Shown here: positions 25,192-34,000 of the stretch, piece by piece | How positions within the stretch are numbered: position 1 is the first letter of the stretch | How the letters are laid out: each line of letters opens with the position of its first letter | Assembly (NCBI GenBank): GCA_947069175.1 | Contig: CAMTDV010000019.1 | Coordinates: 76,135,358-76,199,357, forward strand | Reading direction: 5' to 3' | Length of the DNA stretch: 64,000 bases | DNA from: Scalesia atractyloides | Taxonomy: Eukaryota > Streptophyta > Magnoliopsida > Asterales > Asteraceae | The notes under the pieces: generated by a model | The model's input: the letters and a program-made list of their open reading frames with translations, nothing else | Database searches by the model: none | Told to the model about the DNA's origin: nothing | Translations under genes and position numbers: made by a program

Positions 25192-25536
25192 TTTTTTTGA
25201 ACGGTGACTTTCTTTTTAAGTGACCCAATGTTACACCGCCTAATCGGCGGCTCTAGCCAAGATCTGCATAGACTATGTTGTCTTAACCAGGCCCGCGCTA
25301 GGTTGGTCGGACTTGGTTACGACGTTCCCTTGGAAACCGTACTGCCTCCACATGAGTTTCCTCGTTGAAGTAACAGCAGGATGAAAACCGGGTTGCGGCT
25401 CTTGATCGAACCCCTCTTGGTGGGTTTGTCACCATCATTGCCAATATCCATCCCAATATAACACAAGTAGGAATTGAACTTAAATCTTCAATAGAAAACC
25501 TAAGTCTCCTACCACTAGGCCGTAATTGAGGGAATA
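25192..25536 (-). mobile_element. tRNA-derived SINE with 12-bp target duplication
   Basis: It is flanked by exact TTGTGTTTTAAT (25180-25191 and 25537-25548). On the minus strand it starts near GGCCTAGTGGTAGGAGAC, an A-box-like motif, then GATTTAAGTTCAATTCC, a B-box-like motif, and ends in an A-rich tail (T run on the plus strand at 25192-25198). The poly-A end, polymerase III boxes and long direct repeat together identify a SINE of about 345 bp. Confidence 0.88.
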
Positions 25537-25789
25537 TTGTGTTTTAATATAATCAAAATCAAAAGTAACTGAAAAAATAGCTAAAAATCATTTATGAACT
25601 TGTTACTTCAATTTTGAAAAAAGGTATATATTACACTCCATATGCATATTCCCTGGCGGGAATAGTTTTGATGTTGGATTGGCCAAAAAGACGGCGAGCT
25701 AAGACTTTGGTTTTTTTTTTAACTTAGCATATAATAACTATTATTTATAATTATAAAAGAAAGGTGAGGGAATAATGTCAAGCAGTTAG

Positions 25790-26120
25790 TTGCCCAGTTT
25801 AAAATTACGATTATGCCTCCGTTTCAAAATAAAATTTCGGTTTTGCCCCAGTTCAAAATAAAATTATGATTTTGTCCTTAGCTATGGTCCTTGCAAAATT
25901 ATGATTTTATCCCTAGTTTAAAATTAAGATTTCGTCGCCAGTTCAAAATAAAAAAATTGTTTTGCCCTCAGCTAAAAATTTTGATTTTGCCCTCAGTTAT
26001 AAATTACGATTTTGCCCTCGGTTCAAAATAGAATTATTATTTTGCCCTCAGTTTAAAATATGTTTTTTCCTCTATTTCAAAATTACAATTTTCCCCGGTT
26101 CGAAATTGCAATCTTGCCAT
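25790..26120. repeat. Inverted counterpart of the CGTAATTTT minisatellite
   Basis: Units such as AAAATTACGATTTTGCCCTC repeat about ten times and are the reverse complement of the words at 24290-24830. A further relic occurs near 27160-27210. Confidence 0.75.
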
Positions 26121-26176
26121 TTTTTTGGCAAAATTATGATAGTGTTTTATTTTACTTGATTTACTCAGTGTGCTTA

Positions 26177-27080
26177 GGGGGTGTTTGTTTTTTGGGCAAA
26201 AGCTCTTCTGAGCACTTATGTCTGCGCCTCGCAGACATAAGGGTCCTGCAGCTTGTTTGGTTTGTTGAAGATCTAGAGACCTTTTACCTCTGCCACACCT
26301 CTTCCCCAAGAAGACTTATACCCATGTCTTCAAACCTCTTCTCATCTCCTCTTCAACCTCCACCACCCAGATCCACCACATCACGATCACTCAATCCTCA
26401 CCACCACCGTCACCGTCAATCCTCACCACCACCGTCACAACCACCACCACCATCATTGTCACCGTCAATAGAACTAAACCCAGAAAATAGACCCACCACC
26501 ACCGTCACCTGATACGTCACCACCACCATCATCATCGGAGCTACACAGTCCACCACCATCATCATCGGTGGAGAGAGGGAAGGAAAGACCGTAGAGAGAG
26601 AAAGACCGTAGAGAGAGAGAGATAGAGAAAGAAGAGAGAGATCGGTGAGAGAGAGAGAGACCGTAGAGAGAGAGGGAGCGGTAGGAGACGACGGCGGTGG
26701 TGGGTTTTGATGGCGGTGGTGCTATGGCGGAGGTGGTGCGGTGGTGGTAGGTTTGCGGTGGTCCTTGGCTTCGCAGCAGGAGACAGGGGGCGATGGTGCT
26801 TGACGGTGGTTGTTGGTTGTGGTGGTGGCAGGTGGACGGTGGTAGATGAGGTGGTGGCGATGGTTGTGGTGGTGGTGGTAGATGAAGGCAGAGAGAGAGA
26901 GAGAAGGAGTGGTCTGTGTGTGTTGTGTGTTGTGTGAGGGAAGAGAAGAGGTTTTTGTAGTAAACAAACACTCTTCTCCTTGCAGACTGAAGACCTTTGG
27001 TCCACCTCTTCTCTTGCAGATGTCTGCAGATGTGGTCCGCAGACTGCAGACCTTTTACCTCTTCAAAAACAAACAGCACC
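26177..27080. mobile_element. Harbinger-type non-autonomous element, 904 bp
   Basis: TTA duplications flank it at 26174-26176 and 27081-27083. The termini GGGGGTGTTTGTTTTTTGGG and, inverted, GGTGCTGTTTGTTTTTGAAG are imperfect inverted repeats. The core is low complexity: CACCACCGTCACC words (26350-26560), AGAGAG (26580-26690) and GGTGGTGG (26690-26890). Reading frames across the core are compositional and not credible proteins. A roughly 34-bp host word (GTGTTTTATTTTACTT) is present on both sides. Confidence 0.78.
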
Positions 27081-27388
27081 TTAGTGTTTTATTTTACTTA
27101 GTTGACTCAGTGTAGTTTTTATTCGTGCCAAGCGGCTGACTATGACTCGCTAATTCGTCCTGCCAAATTATTGTTTTGCCCCAAGCTCTAAATTACATAC
27201 TTGCCATCGGTTTTTTTTTTTTTGCAAAACTATGGTAGTATTTTGGTTTAATTGGTTGACTCGATGTATCGTTATTTAGATCGTGTTATAAGTAGCATGT
27301 ATGGGTAACCGAAATACAGACGTACATGTTAATTAATTAAGAAATGTTCGGGTTAGCGCCCCGCAACGTGGGCGGCGCATAAGACTAG

Positions 27389-27679
27389 TTACAAAACAAG
27401 AAGAGATTTTATGTTTATATTTTAATAAAAAAAGAATTCGGTGATATCTACATGCACATCTTTAATATCAAAGTCTTAATCACGCGTAAGAAACAAACAG
27501 TTAATAAAGAGATAAATCCTACTAAACTGATAGTTTTAAGTTGAATATCAGAAGATACAAAAATAAAAACAAAAAAAAAACAAATATTCCAAAAAGTTGG
27601 ATTGGCGAAAGCTAAAGAAATAACAAATACACAAAAGACTCAAATTACATCCTCATGACCATAGGTAAACAAGCAATGA
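27389..27679 (-). other. Likely 3' untranslated region of the WHIRLY gene
   Basis: This is AT-rich sequence directly downstream of the TAG stop at 27680-27682, up to the Helitron-like end at 27388. No clean AATAAA is seen on the minus strand, so the polyadenylation site is not placed. Confidence 0.4.
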
Positions 27680-30600
27680 CTATCTGCTCCATTCTAAATC
27701 AGCACCGAATCGCGAATTAGCATTGTTCAAACGGGCTGTGCCTTCAGGTTTGATAGAATTCACAAAGGTATGCCAACCCAAAAGGTAAGGCACAGCAAAC
27801 TGCATAACATACAATATTTTTAGAAAATATTCATTTTTACAAACATCACAAGTTTCCAAGATTGACCCAAAAAGTCAAAAAGATTGTATTTTTACAAAGA
27901 ATCACATTACTCCTTTTTGTATCTTTAAAGAAAAGTAGTATCATTGTGACAAAGAACAAAGTAAAAAATGGTTCACTAGTTTATCACGTCGCAAAATATA
28001 CCGCACCAACCCAAACACATGCTCCCAACACAATTTTGTATAGTGAAATTGGCAAAAATAGGTGGTATGGCAGTTGGGTAACGACTAACGAGTCAAAAAC
28101 ATGTTAATAAAGAAATGAAGATTTTTAATACGGGTCAGTTTGGGTTGGCATGAAATTTTGTTTCCTAATTTTTAAAACTTAGTGTATATCTTTGCGTGTC
28201 AAATATAGTTACAGATAGTCAGATACTATGTATTTACAATATTACTATCATAGTTGTTAATAGCGACAAGGGACCCATATGCTACATAGCGAATAGCGAC
28301 TGCTATTTTATAAATAGCGATACAGTAGAAAAAGAATTTTGAAAATTTTTATATGTATATTATATCAAATATCAAATTACCCTGGTATATATGTTTTTAC
28401 ATGTATATTTAACAAAAACCTATAAATCCAGCTATTTTATAGCTATATCTAATTGCTATTTACATAAAAAAAAACTAACTGTCGCTATTCACGCTATTGG
28501 TCACTATGACCCAAATAGCGACACTTGGTTGCCTCGCTACATAGCGCGCTATAGCGGTCGCTATAGCCGCTATTGACATCTATGATTACTATATTACTAT
28601 AATATTTTGATTGGAACAATGTACGATCTTAACGCCTTGATAATACGTTTTGGGTGACTATTAATGTGTGTGTCCTGCTTGATCCACTTAACCCATTAGA
28701 GCTAAAAGATAACCCAACTAAATCAACCCATTTTTAAATAAATGGGCCAAAATTGCAACCACTTAGTTTATGGAAATATAAGAAAATCATAACTATAAGG
28801 GGATGTCGGAAAGAGCATACATTGAAAGCTGAGATGAGAATTGCAAACTCTGCCTTTGTAACAGGGATATAAATGCTTTCATCCATGTTTATAAGCTTGT
28901 TTTGAACACCTTCAATTCATAAAACCATTTTGTTAAACATAATATCAAGAAAAAAAGTTCTATAAAAAAAAGAAAAAAAGTAAATGAAAATTGATTACTG
29001 AGATTAAAGAAGTGGCCGGATCCATCTGGCAGAGGCTCCACCTTCAAAACCTTCCTAACTCGACCTTCGTCACTGCCAAGAAAACCTACGATTCAACAAA
29101 AAGAAAATACCTTTTTACCCTTGGAATAATCATGGGTGAAAAAATGTAAACCTTTTTCCTTTAAAAGGGTCATGAAAGAATTCACATGAATCTCTTGCGC
29201 CGAGGCTAATAAGGCTTCCGATTTCAGTAACTGATAACGAGAATACCTGGAATTACGAAAGACGATTTATAAAACGAAAAAGTAATTAATAAGTTCATGG
29301 ATGAAAAGTATGGAAGATGAATTATAACCAACAAGAATTTCAAATATTTTAGTAAGTTTAAAATAAAAGAACAAATGTACCCAGTATGATCGCAACCATA
29401 GCAGAGCTATTGATAGAGTCTGGACTCTGGAGAGGTTGACTTACGAGAAGTGTGTGTGTTTAATATTTATATAAATATTTGTTTTATTCCTCATCATCAT
29501 CATCATCATCATCATACTCAATATATCCCACCAATAGCAAAGCTAAGGTAGTGTCTGAGGAGGGTAAGATGTAGACAGCCTTACCTCTACCCCGTAGGAA
29601 TAGAGAGGCTGCTTCCAGTGAGACCCCGGCTCGGTAGTAGTTTTGCATCAAGTCTTGGACATAAGGCACATAACACTCAGTAATTGGGACAAATTCCTAT
29701 ATATTGTATTTTAATATTTTATAGGTACCAAGAATTACTTATTAAAAATTTCAAATGGCAAAACTAGTGCCACATCAGCAACCAACAAGTGTCTTACGAT
29801 CCGAATAGCATTGTATTTCATGAAATCATGTGTTGTATCACATTGTTTCTTATAACCTATGATTTAGTATAGCATTATATTTCATGTACATTTTTCTTGA
29901 GAGCTAATATAGCATGATTAGCATCACATATCATGTGATGTGAGCTATACCATTAAGTTTCACATGAACTTACAATGAGATAAGTTCTAGAAATAGGAAT
30001 CTTGTGCAAAGTAGTATAAAACATGAATGATTTGTGTTCATTCCAAATTGAAAGTGGTCTGTAAAAGAATACTCTCTTACTTTAAACAAATTATATAATT
30101 ACAAAGATCCCGTCACAAAGTTTAAAATTATACCAATAGTAAATAGCAATAAAATTTTTAATTAGTATTGTTAGGGCGTGGTTTGGCTAAAAAGATCACT
30201 TTTCCTAAAACACCATCCATTGAATAAAACACCATATTTTTATTTTTTATTTTATATAACACAATTATATTATACTCAAAATAAAGATAAAAATATGCTC
30301 AACTTTATGGTGTAACTCAAAAATATTAACGTTTCAAAAATAAAGAGGAATTCCAATTTTAGGCTATTCCAGTTATACCCCTGGTTAATGTAACTTCCTG
30401 TTTAATATATAATACATAGAGTTAATTACACAGATAGTCCTTGTGGTTTATTGAAAGTAACATACTTGAGTACTAACTATTTTTGTAAGGTGTAACAAGT
30501 TCAGGTTATGTGGATTCGGTTTTGTAACACCTTTGAGTATTAAGGCTAACTGTTGTTAATTTTTTGTTAAACCAGTGTAAAATGACTAAAATATCCTTAT

Positions 30601-31023
30601 ATAATTTTTTGTTAGTACCCAAAGGTGTTACTTTCAATAAACCACAAGGACTGTATGTGTCACTAACTCTAAAATAATATAAAAACTCATTATCTTTGTA
30701 ATAAAAATTATCACAAAATATGCTACATAAAAATATTCAATTATTATATTCCAAAAAATAATATACATACAATTATCAAATGTTTTTTATTAGAGAAAAA
30801 ACTGTAGTAGGGACAATGTTTTGTTTTTATAGATTTTTTATATAACTACATTCAAATAGAAATATGATAAATATAAAACTCATGCATATTGTCTCATATA
30901 TAATTAACACACATTTTTTATCTTTTATTATATTTGGACCTACAAATTTTTATTACGAATCTTTGTTCGGTTTAGTTAATATTATTATACCATATAACAT
31001 AATTCTTTGTTTAGTTTAGTTAA

Positions 31024-31087
<64 letters not shown>

Positions 31088-34000
31088 TAGAGGATCCTGT
31101 AAAAAAGGTCTGAAGTGTGAGAAATATTGTGGAGATGACATGTGTCTCAATATTAATTAATTCAAAAGGGTAAACAAGTAATTTTTTCATTGATTCAATT
31201 AATTGATAACCTTCCATAACCGCCACCCTTTATTATAGGAATACAAATGTTATATAGTGTTATATATTTCTGTAACAGGTCTATGATGGATGTATAGTGT
31301 TATATAGTGTTATGTATTCTGTAACAGGTCTATGATGGATGTATAGTGTTATACATAATGTGTTCTTAGTATAGTGTTTTAAACCTGCATTTTCACGTGG
31401 TGTTTTAGACCTCCATTTCCAGAATGTGTTCTTAGCATAATGTTCATAGAATCGTTATTGTACATGGTATTTTAAAGCTGCATGCATGGTGTTTTACATC
31501 TGCATGCTAGTAGATGTTCCAGATTCCATATGTTAAAACACTATGGTGTTTTAAACCTATATTTTAGTAGATGTTCTTCGCATGTTTATCGTATAGTGTT
31601 TTACACCTGCATTCCGGTATGTGTTTAAAACACCACGCTTTGAATCACAATACAATTAAAACACCACTGTATGAACATAGACAAAACATCATCGACTAAA
31701 CATCTGATCGAAACATATTTTTTTTCTCTATACAAGTATAGCAATTTGGTACTCATATTAAAGATAAAAAAGCACTCGTTATTATGGTGTAATTTTTTTA
31801 AAAAAAAAGTTACGTATAAAAAGTTATTGACGTTTAAAAAATATGGCGGGAAGTTGCATGTGCATTAATGTTGTTTCTTAATTTAAAAATGTTAAATTTA
31901 CCTTTATACCCTTAATCTAGAAAATTAATATGTTTAATAGTAAACATTATTACAATTTTACCACTATGATCTCAACCATTAGATTCTAGATCCAAAGGTG
32001 TAGATTCTTTCTTACACTTCTCACAAAACACACCCTTTTTACAATAACTCTACCCCATATATATATATATATATATATTATGTTATATGTTATGTTATAT
32101 TGTGTTGTATTAGATTATATTATATCATGTAATACTATATATTATATGCTTTGTTTTATTTAGGTAATATTACATTAAATTATGTTATATCATGTGATGT
32201 CATATTGTTATATGTATTGTATTGTATTGTATTGTATTGTATTGTATTGTATTGTATTGTATTGTATTGTATTGTATGTATTGTATTGTATTGTATTGTA
32301 TTGTATTGTATTGTATTGTATTGTATTGTATTGTATTGTATTGTATTGTATTGTATTGTATTGTATTGTATTGTATTGTATTGTATTGTATTGTATTGTA
32401 TTGTATTGTATTGTATTGTATTGTATTGTATTGTATTGTTATTTGTATTGTATTGTGTATTGTATTGTATTGTATTGTATTGTATTGTATTGTATTGTAT
32501 TGTATTGTATTGTATTGTATTGTATTGTATTGTATTGTATTGTATTGTATTGTATTGTATTGTATTGTATTGTATTGTATTATGTATTGTATTGTATTGT
32601 ATTGTATTGTATTGTATTGTATTGTATTGTATTGTATTGTATTGTATTGTATTGTATTGTATTGTATTGTATTGTATTGTATTGTATTGTATTGTATTGT
32701 ATTGTATTGTATTGTATTGTATTGTATTGTATTGTATTGTATTGTATTGATTGTATTGTATTGTATTTGTATTGTATTGTATTGTATTGTATTGTATTTG
32801 TATTGTATTGTATTGTATTGTATTGTATTGTATTGTATTGTATGTTGTATTGTATTGTATTGTATTGTATTGTTATTGTATTGTATTGTATTGTATTGTA
32901 TTGTATTGTATTGATGTATTGTATTGTATTGTATTGTATGTATTGTATTGTATTGTATTGTATTGTATTGTATTGTATGTATTGTATTGTATTGTATTGT
33001 ATTGTATTGTATTGTATTGTATTGTATTGTATTGTATTGTATTGTATTGTATAGTATGTATTGTATTGTATTGCATTGCATTATATTCAAAATCAGATAT
33101 GTATTTATTTTATGTATATAATTTTGAATTTAGTAACTCACTAAAATTTTTATGCCTACTTCAAACTTAAAAAAAGAAGAACTTATCAGCTGAAACCCAA
33201 AAAGAAAAAAGATGAAAAAGCAAAAAGAAAAAGTTTCACATGTTACGAACCATGTTATACACATCGTATTTCATGTGAGCATGTGAGCTTACTTCTATAA
33301 ATTCCTAAACTCCCCCATACACCCACCCACAATTCCGATTTCCGTTTCTCTTTCAAAATCTTTAAAGCTAAATCTTGTTCACACACAAAATGAGTTCAAA
33401 TCATCAAACTCTTCTCCTTACAATACTAGTCTTCTTTCTGGGTTCCATTTTCTGCAACGTCTCCCCTACATTCGGTAGCAAGACTCATGCCGATGGTTGG
33501 AGTCCCGTCAAGAATCTGAACGACCCAAAATTGGTGAGATTTGGAAAGTTTGCTGTGGAAGAACACAACACCAACACCAATAGCAAGCTCATTTTCTACA
33601 AAGTGGTCAAAGCGGAGATCCTTCCAGGGTATGGAACAGGGTACAACCTAACGATCGTAACTAAAGGCAGTGCTCGCAATGATAAACCTAAAACCTACGA
33701 TGCCCTTGTTGTTTATGATCAGTTTATGGATACTTCGCATCTTGAGTCGTTTAAAGGACCTATTTGAGTGAAAAAAAAAGTTGATTTATTGAAATTATTA
33801 TGGTTTGAATAAAGGGTATGCCATGAATATTGCAAAGCTTCCATTTGTTGATCTGACATTACTTGTGTGTCGTAAGCATAACTTATTAAGTGCAATTACT
33901 GAAGCTTTTGGATGTGTAACAACAGTGCATCGTAATTACTGTGATTTGTAACTTGAATTTGCAATAATCGCTTTGTTGTGTTCAAGGTTTAAAAGAACGG

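Larger units (their letters stand above)
24106..27388. mobile_element. Large inverted structure with Helitron-like 3' ends at both sides
   Basis: The right end reads a GC-rich hairpin-capable block (GCGCCCCGCAACGTGGGCGG) then CATAAGACTAG followed by T, as at a Helitron 3' end (hairpin, then CTAG, inserted before T). The left end, read on the minus strand, has the same layout (GCAACGCAGGCGGGGC, ATCAACTAG, then T). Inside, both arms carry the same words in opposite orientation. No Rep/helicase frame is seen. It may be one element with inverted ends or two head-to-head relics. Confidence 0.5.

Noticed and set aside
26474..27079. Open frames of up to 201 residues on the minus strand and smaller ones on the plus strand
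   Set aside because: They are made by CCACCACCGTCA, AGAGAG and GGTGG repeats inside a Harbinger-type element. Composition explains them.
32151..33170. Long open frames of about 200-300 residues on both strands in the ATTGT array
   Set aside because: A pentanucleotide repeat without stops keeps every frame open. The peptides are five-residue periodic and have no promoter or domain.
33375..33389. Upstream in-frame start for the cystatin (five extra residues)
   Set aside because: It relies on TTG at 33375. Plant nuclear genes rarely use TTG, and ATG at 33390 gives a normal signal peptide.
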